Assembly (NCBI RefSeq): GCF_002155975.1 | Contig: NZ_MUMI01000128.1 | Span: 1 to 37,013 of the forward strand | Reading direction: 5' to 3' | Length of the DNA stretch: 37,013 nucleotides | From: Amycolatopsis kentuckyensis | GTDB taxonomy: Bacteria > Actinomycetota > Actinomycetes > Mycobacteriales > Pseudonocardiaceae | Part shown: one piece after another, positions 9,125 to 18,635 of the stretch | Layout: each line of letters opens with the position of its first letter | Position numbering within the stretch: the stretch's first letter is position 1 | Position numbers and translations under genes: made by a program | The notes under the pieces: generated by a model | Told to the model about the DNA's origin: nothing | What the model saw: only the letters and a program-made list of their open reading frames with translations | Database searches by the model: none

Positions 9125-9156
9125 AAGCGCGGCCACTCGCACGAGTGGCCGCGCTT
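9125..9156 (+). terminator. Intrinsic terminator
   Basis: AAGCGCGGCCACTCG (9125-9139) pairs perfectly with CGAGTGGCCGCGCTT (9142-9156) around a minimal CA loop and is followed by TTC. This 15-bp stem with a T run is the most classical rho-independent terminator in the window and ends the secreted-repeat-protein transcript. Confidence 0.85.
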
Positions 9157-9221
9157 TTCGTGTTTCGGCATCGCGGCAAGGGGAACCCCCAGGTGGATCG
9201 GACGACTCGGGGGTGGTTCGC

Positions 9222-9521
9222 ATGTTCAGCCGCAGGGCGAAACTCGACGAACTCGCCGAAGACCAGCACCCCGACGCATTCCCGTCGGAGGCGGCGAGAC
9301 GGCGAAACATCAAGTTCGACCGCTGGTCAGGTCGCCACCGGGTATTGATCACGACGGCAACGGCAACACTGGCGGCAATAGCGGCGTACTTCGCATGGCG
9401 CCGCACCACGGACGGCGCGGTCGGCTGGCTGGTGCTCTATGAGCTGCTGTTCGTAACGGCCTTCGCGGTCGGTTGCTGGCACGTGTCAACGAAGGCGAAG
9501 AAGCGGTACGACCAGGGCTGA
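9222..9521 (+). CDS. Small two-helix membrane protein of unknown function
   Basis: A 99-residue protein. A charged N-terminal part (MFSRRAKLDELAEDQHPDAF, then a basic RRRNIKFDRWSGRHR) precedes two hydrophobic segments at about 41-60 (LITTATATLAAIAAYFAW) and 67-88 (VGWLVLYELLFVTAFAVGCW). It ends in a basic KAKKRYDQG tail. Both ends are probably cytoplasmic. The ATG at 9222 follows a GGGGGTGG stretch with good spacing; a GTG three codons earlier is an alternative. Codon use is normal for the window. No family is recognised. It is convergent with the hemolysin III gene, across a large inverted repeat. Confidence 0.7.
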   Translation: MFSRRAKLDELAEDQHPDAFPSEAARRRNIKFDRWSGRHRVLITTATATLAAIAAYFAWRRTTDGAVGWLVLYELLFVTAFAVGCWHVSTKAKKRYDQG

Positions 9522-9545
9522 CGAGGGCTGAAGCCACACCCCACC

Positions 9546-9658
9546 CTGCATCCCGATACGAAGCCAAGAACGCGGCCGGTGGTGCCGGGTCAAGACACGC
9601 TTTCCCGTCTTGACGCGGTACCACCGGCCGTAGTCACAATCAGGGCTTCGGGATGCAG
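9546..9658. repeat. 113-bp compound inverted repeat between convergent genes
   Basis: Three nested perfect arms face each other. The outer arms are CTGCATCCCGA (9546-9556) and TCGGGATGCAG (9648-9658). The middle arms are CGGCCGGTGGT (9573-9583) and ACCACCGGCCG (9620-9630). The inner arms are GTCAAGAC (9589-9596) and GTCTTGAC (9607-9614), around a 10-nt loop. AGCC/GGCT adds a further short pair. It fills the space between two convergent genes and must act at least as a two-way terminator, but it is longer and more layered than a terminator needs. Confidence 0.75.
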
Positions 9659-9667
9659 CAATACAAC

Positions 9668-10342
9668 CTAGGCGTACATCGCCAGCCAGATCGCGATGTA
9701 ATGCGAAACGGCAGCCAGCACCGTGCAAGCGTGGAAGAACTCGTGGTACCCAAAGGTCTCAGGCCAGTGATTGGGCCACTTCACGGCATAGAACACCGCA
9801 CCCAGCGTGTAGAACAACCCGCCCACGCACAGCAGCACGAGCGCACCGATCCCGGCATGCGAAGCGAGCTCCGGGAAGACGAAAACCGCAACCCACCCGA
9901 GAGCGATGTAGATCGGCACCCCGAGCCACCGAGGAGCGTGCGGCCACAACATCTTCAACGCCACGCCCGCGATCGCCCCGCCCCACACGATCGACAGGAT
10001 CACGTAGCCGGTCGGCTTCGACATCGCCAGCAGCGTGAACGGCGTATAAGTCCCGGCGATGAACAAGAAGATCATCGAGTGGTCCGCGCGCTTCATCCAC
10101 TTGTACGCGCGCGGGCTCCAAAACTTGCGGTGGTACAGCGCGCTCACGCCGAACAAGCCGAGCACCGTCAACCCGTACACCGACGTCGCCAAGGCCGCGA
10201 CCGGGGACACAGTGGACGCCGCCAGGCTGATCAGGGTGGCTGCCGCCGCCAGGGCGCCGAAGAACGTCCAGAAGTGGATGTGCCCGCGCAGCCGGGGGCG
10301 GAGGCCCACTACGGGCTCGGGTGGTTCCGTCGTCAGGCTCAC
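9668..10342 (-). CDS. Hemolysin III family (PAQR-type) membrane protein
   Basis: A 224-residue seven-helix membrane protein of the YqfA/hemolysin III family, bacterial relatives of PAQR receptors with a zinc-dependent hydrolase-like site. Metal-site residues are visible: SALYH (H71), RADHSMIFLFIAGTYTP (D87, H88), and the last helix HEFFHACTVLAAVSHYIAIW (H200/H204, H214). Its true function in bacteria is unsettled; hemolysis is a historical label. The GTG at 10342 sits directly against GGAGGA with no spacer, which is too close for normal pairing, and an in-frame TAA lies just upstream, so the real start may be a few codons inside. The neighbour on the other strand is the Z-prenyl transferase, the arrangement I recall for Rv1085c/Rv1086 of M. 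tuberculosis. Confidence 0.92.
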   Translation of the reverse strand: MSLTTEPPEPVVGLRPRLRGHIHFWTFFGALAAAATLISLAASTVSPVAALATSVYGLTVLGLFGVSALYHRKFWSPRAYKWMKRADHSMIFLFIAGTYTPFTLLAMSKPTGYVILSIVWGGAIAGVALKMLWPHAPRWLGVPIYIALGWVAVFVFPELASHAGIGALVLLCVGGLFYTLGAVFYAVKWPNHWPETFGYHEFFHACTVLAAVSHYIAIWLAMYA

Positions 10343-10422
10343 TCCTCCAGGTTACGGCAGCGTAGGTTCTCCAGCAGTGCTCAAGTCACACGCCTCACAC
10401 CGGGTGCGTACGCTGACTCGAC

Positions 10423-11199
10423 GTGAGTGTTCGCTCCTTCTTGTCCGACGTCGTGTACAGCGCCTACGGCAGGCGCCTCATCCAGCAGGCCGCCGGGCGG
10501 CATCCCCGGCACATCGCCATCATGCTCGACGGCAACCGCCGGTGGGCCCGTGAAGCGGGCTTCACGGACGTTTCGGACGGGCACCGCGCCGGGGCCAAGA
10601 AGATCGCGGACTTCCTCAGCTGGTGCCAGGAGGCCGACGTCGAGGTCGTCACCATGTGGCTGCTCTCCACCGACAACCTCAACCGCGACCCGGACGAGCT
10701 CACCCCGCTGCTGAAGATCATCACCGACGTCACCGACGAGCTCGCCGGGCCCGGGACGCCGTGGCGGCTGCGGATCGTCGGTGCGCTCGACCTGCTCCCC
10801 GCCGATGTCGCGAAGCGGCTCAGCGAGGCCGCCGCCCGGACCGAGGGGCGGAGCGGGATGGAGGTCAACATCGCGGTCGGCTACGGCGGGCGGCAGGAAA
10901 TCGCCGACGCCGTGCGCAAGCTGCTGCTCCAGCACGCCGACGAGGGAACGTCCATTCACGAGCTGGCGAAGATCCTCGACGTCGACCACATCTCCGAGCA
11001 CCTCTACACCTCGGGCCAGCCGGACCCGGACCTCATCATCCGCACCTCGGGCGAGCAACGGCTTTCCGGCTTCCTGCTGTGGCAGTCCGCGCACTCGGAG
11101 TTCTGGTTCACCGAGGCGTACTGGCCCGCCTTCCGCCGGGTCGACTTCCTCCGTGCCATCCGCGACTACGCCTGGCGGCACCGCCGGTTCGGCTCCTGA
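10423..11199 (+). CDS. Short-chain Z-isoprenyl diphosphate synthase (UppS family, Rv1086-like)
   Basis: A 258-residue cis-prenyltransferase that condenses isopentenyl diphosphate onto an allylic primer. The signature HIAIMLDGNRRWAREAGF (catalytic D36, then GNRR) is followed by TMWLLSTDNLNR, NIAVGYGGRQEI, and the pyrophosphate-binding PDLIIRTSGEQRLSGFLLWQ. It ends with EFWFTEAYWPAFRRVDFLRA. Similarity in size and context to mycobacterial Rv1086, which makes Z,E-farnesyl diphosphate, suggests a short product for decaprenyl or polyprenyl phosphate synthesis; this is inference from family and order. The GTG at 10423 has no Shine-Dalgarno, and TACGCT about 10 nt upstream could be a -10, so a leaderless message is plausible. 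It is divergent from hemolysin III. Confidence 0.9.
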   Translation: MSVRSFLSDVVYSAYGRRLIQQAAGRHPRHIAIMLDGNRRWAREAGFTDVSDGHRAGAKKIADFLSWCQEADVEVVTMWLLSTDNLNRDPDELTPLLKIITDVTDELAGPGTPWRLRIVGALDLLPADVAKRLSEAAARTEGRSGMEVNIAVGYGGRQEIADAVRKLLLQHADEGTSIHELAKILDVDHISEHLYTSGQPDPDLIIRTSGEQRLSGFLLWQSAHSEFWFTEAYWPAFRRVDFLRAIRDYAWRHRRFGS

Positions 11200-11396
11200 A
11201 GCACCGGAACGCCGCAGGTCAAGAGCCCTCACGCGCACTCAGGGTTGATTTCGGACGACCGACGGTGAGGTGACGATCTGGCGAATCACCGTGTTGGCTC
11301 CCTGCGCGACGCCGGATTCGTGGGTACCTTCCGAGGTGAGGGCACGCGTTCCGTGCGGGTCCTCGCGGGAGGCCCTGGTCGTGGCGGTGATCGAGG

Positions 11397-11539
11397 GGGC
11401 GGCTCAGCCGCCCACGAGACGCTCGAGGGGGCCGGCACCCGGCCCTCGTGGCCGCGCCACCTGACCAACCGGTCAGGAGGAGTGGTCCAGCCAGGGAGGT
11501 GCCCGGCCCAGCGAGTGCGGGCGTGAGGTGCACACGCCC
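11397..11539 (+). ncRNA. Candidate structured leader RNA of the PIN-PhoH gene
   Basis: The 357 bp between the prenyl transferase and phoH contain no convincing gene but at least four hairpins in a row. They are GGGCGGC-TCA-GCCGCCC (11397-11413); CGAGGG..CCGG/CCGGCCCTCG (11424-11448); CCTGACC-AACC-GGTCAGG (11460-11477); and GGGCGTG-N7-CACGCCC (11519-11539). The last ends 3 nt before the GAGGGAG ribosome-binding site. Between that site and the GTG start lies a three-codon ORF (ATG CCG TCG TGA, 11549-11560) whose stop overlaps the GTG. Together these look like a translation-control leader. No known riboswitch class is recognised. Confidence 0.4.
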
Positions 11540-11556
11540 TCGAGGGAGATGCCGTC

Positions 11557-12942
11557 GTGACTGCGCAGCGTTTGCCCCGTAAGGCCTCTGGCCACTCTTC
11601 GACCGGTGCCGTTCCCGGCCCGGAGAAAGCGCCCGTATCCCAGCAGCACATGTACGTGCTCGACACGTCGGTCCTCCTTTCGGACCCGTGGGCGGTCACC
11701 CGCTTCGCCGAGCATGCCGTCGTGCTTCCGCTGGTCGTCATCAGTGAACTGGAGGCGAAGCGCCACCACCCGGAGCTCGGCTGGTTCGCCCGGGAATCCC
11801 TGCGCATGCTCGACGACCTGCGCCGGCAGTACGGCAGGCTCGACGCGCCGCTCCCCATCGGGGACCACGGCGGCACGCTGCAGGTGGAGCTGAACCACTC
11901 GGACCCGTCGGTGCTCCCGTCCGGGTTCCGGACCGACTCCAACGACCACCGCATCCTCGCCTGCGCCCTCAACCTGGCAGCCGAGTACGCGCAGGTCACG
12001 CTGGTGACGAAGGACATCCCGCTGCGGGTCAAGGCCGGGGCCGTCGGTCTCGAGGCGGACGAGTACCGCGCGCAGGAAGTGACGCCGTCCGGCTGGACCG
12101 GCATGGCGGACGTGGACGTCGAGCAGGACGTGCTCGACACGCTGTTCGGCGGCAGCACCGTCGACCCGGTCGAATACGGCATGGACGAGCTCGCCGAGCT
12201 GCCCTGCCACACCGGGCTGCGGCTGCTCGCGGGCAGCTCCAGCGCGCTCGGGCGGATCACGGCGGACAAGCGCATCCGGCTGGTCCGGGGCGACCGCGAG
12301 GCGTTCGGCCTGCACGGCCGCAGCGCCGAGCAGCGCGTCGCGCTCGACCTGCTGCTCGACTCCGACGTCGGGATCGTGTCGCTGGGCGGCCGGGCCGGCA
12401 CCGGCAAGTCGGCGCTCGCCCTCTGCGCCGGCCTCGAGGCGGTGATGGAACGCCGCCAGCACCGCAAGGTCGTGGTGTTCCGGCCGGTCTACGCGGTCGG
12501 CGGCCAGGACCTCGGCTACCTGCCCGGGTCCGAGAGCGAGAAGATGCAGCCGTGGGCGCAGGCGGTGTTCGACACCCTCGGCGCGCTGGTCAGCCAGGAC
12601 GTCCTCGACGAGGTCTTCGACCGCGGCATGCTCGAGGTGCTCCCGCTGACGCACATCCGCGGCCGGTCGCTGCACGACACGTTCGTGATCGTCGACGAGG
12701 CGCAGTCGCTGGAGCGCAACGTCCTGCTCACGGTGCTCTCGCGGCTCGGCACGGCGTCGCGGGTGGTGCTCACGCACGACGTCGCCCAGCGTGACAACCT
12801 GCGCGTCGGACGGCACGACGGCGTCTCGGCGGTGATCGAGAAGCTGAAGGGCCACCCGCTGTTCGCGCACGTCACGCTGACGCGCTCGGAGCGGTCGCCG
12901 ATCGCCGCCCTGGTCACCGAGATGCTGGAGGACCACGGCTGA
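11557..12942 (+). CDS. phoH2: PIN-PhoH fusion ATPase (PhoH2)
   Basis: A 461-residue fusion of an N-terminal PIN ribonuclease domain and a C-terminal PhoH P-loop ATPase. In the related mycobacterial PhoH2 (Rv1095) this pairing works as an RNA helicase/nuclease linked to toxin-antitoxin logic. PIN acidic residues are present: D36 in [10 protein letters not shown]64 in [11 protein letters not shown]130 in [13 protein letters not shown] and D153 in VTKD. The PhoH half has Walker [11 protein letters not shown] (277-286), [10 protein letters not shown] with PW, and Walker [11 protein letters not shown] (380-383). GTG 11557 is preceded by GAGGGAG with 8 nt spacing. The first 30 residues are poorly conserved-looking, and ATG 11650 could start the PIN domain directly but has no ribosome-binding site. 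A strong terminator follows. No separate antitoxin gene is seen upstream; a hairpin-rich leader is there instead. Confidence 0.92.
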   Translation: MTAQRLPRKASGHSSTGAVPGPEKAPVSQQHMYVLDTSVLLSDPWAVTRFAEHAVVLPLVVISELEAKRHHPELGWFARESLRMLDDLRRQYGRLDAPLPIGDHGGTLQVELNHSDPSVLPSGFRTDSNDHRILACALNLAAEYAQVTLVTKDIPLRVKAGAVGLEADEYRAQEVTPSGWTGMADVDVEQDVLDTLFGGSTVDPVEYGMDELAELPCHTGLRLLAGSSSALGRITADKRIRLVRGDREAFGLHGRSAEQRVALDLLLDSDVGIVSLGGRAGTGKSALALCAGLEAVMERRQHRKVVVFRPVYAVGGQDLGYLPGSESEKMQPWAQAVFDTLGALVSQDVLDEVFDRGMLEVLPLTHIRGRSLHDTFVIVDEAQSLERNVLLTVLSRLGTASRVVLTHDVAQRDNLRVGRHDGVSAVIEKLKGHPLFAHVTLTRSERSPIAALVTEMLEDHG

Positions 12943-12948
12943 CGGGCC

Positions 12949-12976
12949 CCGGGGGCGGCGTTCGCGCCGCCCCCGG
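12949..12976 (+). terminator. UUCG-loop intrinsic terminator after phoH2
   Basis: CCGGGGGCGGCG (12949-12960) and CGCCGCCCCCGG (12965-12976) give a perfect 12-bp GC stem around a TTCG tetraloop, 6 bp after the phoH2 stop. Confidence 0.8.
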
Positions 12977-13063
12977 CAAACCCTTTCCGCCGTTGCCGGA
13001 CATCCGGTGAAAAACCCGCTCAGCCGATGGACGGTCGATCCGGGGCTGGGCATAGTGGGCCGG

Positions 13064-16000
13064 ATGGGGCCGGAACATCTTTCCCGTCGTGAGCTTCTCG
13101 TCCGAAGTGGTGCAGCCGCTGCCGCGTTGACCGTGGCCGGGACGGCGGTCGCCGAGGCCGAACCGGATGCCGGGCGAGACGGCGTGGTGCTGCGGGAGGG
13201 CACGAACATGTCCGCCGCGCTGTCCCCGGACGGGCGATGGATCGCGGTCGACCTGGTCACCGGGATCTGGGTGCTGCCCGCCACCGGCGGCCGCGCCCGG
13301 CGGCTCACCGACGACCTCCAGGACGCCACGCTCCCCAGCTGGTCGCCGGACGGCCGCCGGATCGCGTTCCAGTCGTACCGCGACGGCAACTTCCACCTCT
13401 ACGTCATCGATGTCACCGGTGGTCCGCCCCGCCGGCTCACCAGCGGGCGGTTCGACCACCGGGAGCCCGTGTTCTCGCCGGACGGCACCAAGATCGCCTT
13501 CAGTAGCGACCGGGACGGCAGCTACGGCATCCACCTGCTGGACGTCGCTTCCGGAGCGATCGGCACGGTGGTGTCCACCGCCGACGAAGAGGCGTCGCCG
13601 CGGTGGTCGGCCGACGGCACGAAGATCGTCTTCACCGTGAACGACACCGCCATCGACGTCGTCACCCCGGCCACCGGCGCCCGCACGCGCCTGGTCACCG
13701 CGACCGGCACCGACAAGCTCTACGGCCCCGCGTTCGGTCCCGGCGGGCAGCCCAGCTACCTGCGGCTGCGGGGCGCCGAAGCGGACCTGATGCTCGGCGA
13801 CCGGCAGCTGACCCAGGGCGAGGACGTCTTCGGCTTCGCCGCGAACTGGTCCGGGTCCGCCGTGCTCTACACCGCCGACGGGCACCTCCGGCGGCGCGAG
13901 CAGTCCGGCGCCGTCAAGGACATCCCGTTCGAGGCGACCGTGTCCACGGCGTCGCGCGACTACCGGAGGCGGGTCCGTGACCTGGACTCGGCCGCGCCGA
14001 AGCCCGTCCGGGGCATCGCCGGTCCGGTGGTGTCCGCCGACGGCAAGCGGATCGCGTTCCGAGCCCTCAACGCGATCTACGTCGTCGCGGCGGGCGGAGG
14101 CAGGCCGCAGCGGCTGATCGGCGACGGCTACTTCAACTCCGACCCGGACTTCCACCCGGACGGGACGAAGCTGCTCTACACGAGCGACCGGCTCGGCACC
14201 GCCGACCTGTGGCTGCGCGACCTCGGCACCGGCCAGGACACCGTCCTCACCCAGCTGGCGGGCGCCCAGGTCGCGCCGCGCTGGTCGCCGGACGGCGGCC
14301 GGGTGGCCTACGCCGACCAGGACGGCGCCACCTGGGTCTACGACGTGGCCGCGGCCGCGACCCAGCAGGTGACGCCGCCGCTGTTCATGCCGGGCCGGCC
14401 CAGCTGGTCGCCCGACGGGTCGGTCCTCGCGCTGGCCGCGGTGAAGCCGTACTCGCGGCGGTACCGCGAAGGCACGAGCCAGATCCTCACGGTCGACCTG
14501 AAGACGCACGAACTCCGCTACACCGAGCCGATGCCGTTCCGCTCGCTGGCCACCCGCGGCGACGACGGTCCACTGTGGTCACCCGACGGCCGGTACCTCG
14601 CGTTCACGGTCGAAAGCGTGGCCTGGATCGCCCCGGTCGACGGCGCCGGGCGGCTGATCGGCGCGCCGCGGCAGGTCACCCACGACGTCACCGATTCCCT
14701 GGCGTGGCAGGGGAACGACACGCTCGTGTACCTGTCGAAGGGGCAGCTCAAGGCCCAGAAGATCGCCGGTGGCGAGCCGCGCACGATCCGGCTCGACTTC
14801 ACGTGGGCCCGGCCGCGTCCGCCGCAGCGGACCGTCATCCACGTCGGCGCGGCGTGGGACGGCGTCGCCCGGACGCTGCAACGGGACGTCGACATCGTCG
14901 TCGAAGGCGGCCGGATCGCCGACGTCCGCCCGCACCGCGACGCACCCGGCACCGTCGACGCGCACGACCTGACCGCCATGCCCGGGCTCGTCGACATCCA
15001 CAACCACTGGCACCTGCGCGGCCGGCAGTGGGGCGACCGGCAGGGCAGGCTGTGGCTGTCCTACGGCATCACCACGACCCGCTCGCCCGGCGACCCGGTG
15101 TACCAGATGCTGGAGACGCGCGAGGCCCTGGAATCCGGGAACCGGGTCGGGCCGCGGTACTTCGGCACCGGGGAAGCCATCGACGGCTCCCGGATCTACT
15201 ACAACTTCATGCGGCCGACGCTTTCGCCCGGGCAGCTGAACCTGGAGCTGTCCCGCGCGGTCGAGCTGGAGTACGACATGATCAAGACGTACGTCCGGCT
15301 TCCCGTGGCGTCCCAGCAGGCCGTGGTCCGGGCCGCGCACCGGGCGGGCATCCCGCTGTCGTCGCACTACCTGTACCCGGCGGCGAACATCGGCATGGAC
15401 GCGATGGAGCACACCGGGGCCACCAACCGGCTCGGGTACTCGCACACCGTCAGCCGGATCGGCCGGTCCTACCAGGACGCGATCGCCCTGTTCGCCCGCT
15501 CGGGGATGTCGGTCACGCCGACGTTGTTCACCTCGCGGGCGTTGTACGCGGACGACAAGACGCTGGTGACCGACGAGCGCACCGAGGTCCTGTTCCCGCC
15601 GTGGGAATACCAGCAGCTCAAGACCACGGCCGACACCGCGGGCAACCCGGAGAACGCCTACCTCCGCCAGGTCCTCGCCGGGAACGTCGACATGGTGCTG
15701 CGGATCCACCGGGCGGGCGGGTTCGTGGTCACCGGCACGGACTCCCCGTTGGACAACGTGGCCGTCTCCACCCACCAGAACCTGCGGGCCATGGTCGCGT
15801 TCGGGTTCACGCCGCACGAGGCGCTCACCACCGCCACCCGCAACCCGGCGCGGTGGCTGGGGCTCCAGGACCGGATCGGGGTGCTCAAGCGTGGTGCGTA
15901 CGCCGATCTATCGCTGGTCGGCGGCAACCCGTTGCAGGACATCAAGGCGGCCGCGAACGTCCGCAGCGTGATGGTCGGCGGGGTGCTGCGGACGGTCGGC

Positions 16001-16135
16001 GAGCTGCTGACGCCCTACCGGAACCAGCCGAGGGCGCGGGCGGCCACCGAGGTGGCGCCCGCGGCCCGATCGGCGGAGAAACAGCACTGGTGGCACGTTC
16101 CGGAGTGGTCCGAACACGTGTGCTGCGCGGGCTGA
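13064..16135 (+). CDS. Exported TolB-type beta-propeller and amidohydrolase fusion
   Basis: A 1023-residue two-part enzyme. The N-terminus (EHLSRRELLVRSGAAAAALT) is a twin-arginine signal ending near AVAEAEP. Residues about 45-580 contain PD40/TolB propeller blades with repeated SPDG motifs (LSPDGRWIAVD, WSPDGRRIAFQSYRDGN, FSPDGTKIAFSSDRDG and others). Residues about 600-1000 form a metal-dependent amidohydrolase of the imidazolonepropionase/prolidase type. HNHWH supplies H646 and H648, K741 (DMIKTYV) is the likely carboxylated bridging lysine, and H768, H783 (MEHTG) and D893 (TGTDSPL) complete the two-metal site. Such fusions are predicted to hydrolyse cyclic amides or dipeptides; the substrate is unknown. 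ATG 13064 is chosen because the Tat motif follows it directly; a GTG at 13007 would add 19 residues. The ribosome-binding site is weak. It ends 4 bp from convergent guaB1. Confidence 0.88.
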   Translation: MGPEHLSRRELLVRSGAAAAALTVAGTAVAEAEPDAGRDGVVLREGTNMSAALSPDGRWIAVDLVTGIWVLPATGGRARRLTDDLQDATLPSWSPDGRRIAFQSYRDGNFHLYVIDVTGGPPRRLTSGRFDHREPVFSPDGTKIAFSSDRDGSYGIHLLDVASGAIGTVVSTADEEASPRWSADGTKIVFTVNDTAIDVVTPATGARTRLVTATGTDKLYGPAFGPGGQPSYLRLRGAEADLMLGDRQLTQGEDVFGFAANWSGSAVLYTADGHLRRREQSGAVKDIPFEATVSTASRDYRRRVRDLDSAAPKPVRGIAGPVVSADGKRIAFRALNAIYVVAAGGGRPQRLIGDGYFNSDPDFHPDGTKLLYTSDRLGTADLWLRDLGTGQDTVLTQLAGAQVAPRWSPDGGRVAYADQDGATWVYDVAAAATQQVTPPLFMPGRPSWSPDGSVLALAAVKPYSRRYREGTSQILTVDLKTHELRYTEPMPFRSLATRGDDGPLWSPDGRYLAFTVESVAWIAPVDGAGRLIGAPRQVTHDVTDSLAWQGNDTLVYLSKGQLKAQKIAGGEPRTIRLDFTWARPRPPQRTVIHVGAAWDGVARTLQRDVDIVVEGGRIADVRPHRDAPGTVDAHDLTAMPGLVDIHNHWHLRGRQWGDRQGRLWLSYGITTTRSPGDPVYQMLETREALESGNRVGPRYFGTGEAIDGSRIYYNFMRPTLSPGQLNLELSRAVELEYDMIKTYVRLPVASQQAVVRAAHRAGIPLSSHYLYPAANIGMDAMEHTGATNRLGYSHTVSRIGRSYQDAIALFARSGMSVTPTLFTSRALYADDKTLVTDERTEVLFPPWEYQQLKTTADTAGNPENAYLRQVLAGNVDMVLRIHRAGGFVVTGTDSPLDNVAVSTHQNLRAMVAFGFTPHEALTTATRNPARWLGLQDRIGVLKRGAYADLSLVGGNPLQDIKAAANVRSVMVGGVLRTVGELLTPYRNQPRARAATEVAPAARSAEKQHWWHVPEWSEHVCCAG

Positions 16136-16139
16136 GCTC

Positions 16140-17582
<1,443 letters not shown>

Positions 17583-17623
17583 TCACCAGACTACCTGCCG
17601 GGCCCGTGGCAGGATCTCAGGGT

Positions 17624-18091
17624 ATGAGCCGCCGCGACCGGGACAACGAAGGACGGGCACGCAACGCACGGCCGCGCGACGGCCTCGGCCGGCCGCTGCC
17701 GTACGGCGCGAACGGCGTCGAGCGGCAGCCCGAAGGCATCGAGCGCAGCCCGGCGCAAACGCTTGCGGAGGCCCAGCAGCTGCTCGACGACGGCAAGCCG
17801 TTCCACGCGCACGAGGTGTTCGAGGACGCCTGGAAGACCACCGACGGCCCGGACCGCGAACTGTGGCGCGGGTTGGCCCAGCTCGCGGTCGGGCTCACGC
17901 ACGCGGCGCGCGGCAACAACGTCGGCGCGGTGTCGCTGCTGGAGCGCGGCGCGGCGAACATCGAGCCGTTCCGGGCCGAGCCGCCGCACGGCATCGACGT
18001 CGCGGGGCTGCAGGAGTGGGCGCGCACGCTGGCGGACGAAGCCAAGCGGCGAGTCCGGGTGTCGCCGAGCGTGCCGCGGCTGACGTGCTGA
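17624..18091 (+). CDS. DUF309 domain protein
   Basis: A 155-residue soluble protein. After an arginine- and proline-rich, probably disordered N-terminus (about 1-40), the DUF309 helical domain is clear: LLDDGKPFHAHEVFEDAWK carries the conserved HxxHE pattern, and ELWRGLAQLAVGLTHAARGN and LLERGAANIEPF follow. DUF309 is a small all-helical family of unknown function; the His/Glu cluster suggests a metal or ligand site. ATG 17624 lies 44 bp from the divergent guaB1 start. Its stop overlaps the next gene by 7 nt, so the two are probably translated together. Confidence 0.87.
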   Translation: MSRRDRDNEGRARNARPRDGLGRPLPYGANGVERQPEGIERSPAQTLAEAQQLLDDGKPFHAHEVFEDAWKTTDGPDRELWRGLAQLAVGLTHAARGNNVGAVSLLERGAANIEPFRAEPPHGIDVAGLQEWARTLADEAKRRVRVSPSVPRLTC

Positions 18092-18603
18092 CGGCGCTCG
18101 GTGCCGCGGTCATCGCGGCGGTCGCCTCGCTGGTCGGCGTGACGCTGGGGGCGCTGGTCGAGCCGCTGAAGCTCAACGCGGCGCGGCGGGCGAAGCTGCG
18201 GCAGGACCGGGCCGACCGGTGCGCCGGGATGATCGAGGCCGCAACGCGGGCGCGCAAGCACATCATCGACATCAACGTGATCCACCGCCGCCGGAAGCTG
18301 CACAAAGAGGAGGTGGAAACCGATGCCCAGCGTGAGATCGAGTTCGAAGACGCGTACTACACGGCTCGCACCGACATGCGCGCGTTCTACGGGCTGCTCG
18401 TGATGAGCGGGCCGGACGAGCTGGTCGAGCAGGCGGACACGCTCCGCAGGAAGGAGATGGAACTCCACCGCACCCGGTGGGAGCTCGACGACGACGAGAA
18501 GTTCGACCGGAGGTTCCTGCCCACGCCGGTCCGGGAAGCCAGCGCCGCCTTCGACCGGGCGATCGAGGAGTTCGCCCTCGTCGCCCGGAAGCACACTTCC
18601 TGA
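18085..18603 (+). CDS. Unknown membrane-anchored helical protein, coupled to DUF309
   Basis: A 172-residue protein starting at a GTG inside the end of the DUF309 gene (7-nt overlap). Residues 1-25 (LTALGAAVIAAVASLVGVTL) are one hydrophobic segment with no clear cleavage site, so this is a signal anchor. A long charged, helix-rich region follows (KLNAARRAKLRQDRADRCAG, then RKLHKEEVETDAQREIEFED and RRKEMELHRTRWELDDDEKF), which may form a coiled coil in the cytoplasm. No family is recognised. The tight overlap suggests that it works with the DUF309 protein, perhaps holding it at the membrane; that is inference. A palindromic terminator follows directly. Confidence 0.75.
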   Translation: MLTALGAAVIAAVASLVGVTLGALVEPLKLNAARRAKLRQDRADRCAGMIEAATRARKHIIDINVIHRRRKLHKEEVETDAQREIEFEDAYYTARTDMRAFYGLLVMSGPDELVEQADTLRRKEMELHRTRWELDDDEKFDRRFLPTPVREASAAFDRAIEEFALVARKHTS

Positions 18604-18632
18604 GGCGGGCACTTTCACGTGAAAGTGCCGCC
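18604..18632. terminator. Two-way terminator with a 20-bp perfect palindrome
   Basis: GCACTTTCAC (18609-18618) and GTGAAAGTGC (18619-18628) are a perfect 20-bp palindrome with no spacer, flanked by GGCGG and CGCC that lengthen the stem. It lies in the 32-bp gap between convergent genes. Confidence 0.75.
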
Positions 18633-18635
18633 TTC

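Noticed and set aside
11270..11526. Two small rightward frames (64 and 68 codons) before phoH2, considered as a possible antitoxin gene
   Set aside because: They have no good ribosome-binding site, low-complexity Gly/Arg/Pro content and no antitoxin motif; the region is better read as hairpin-rich leader.
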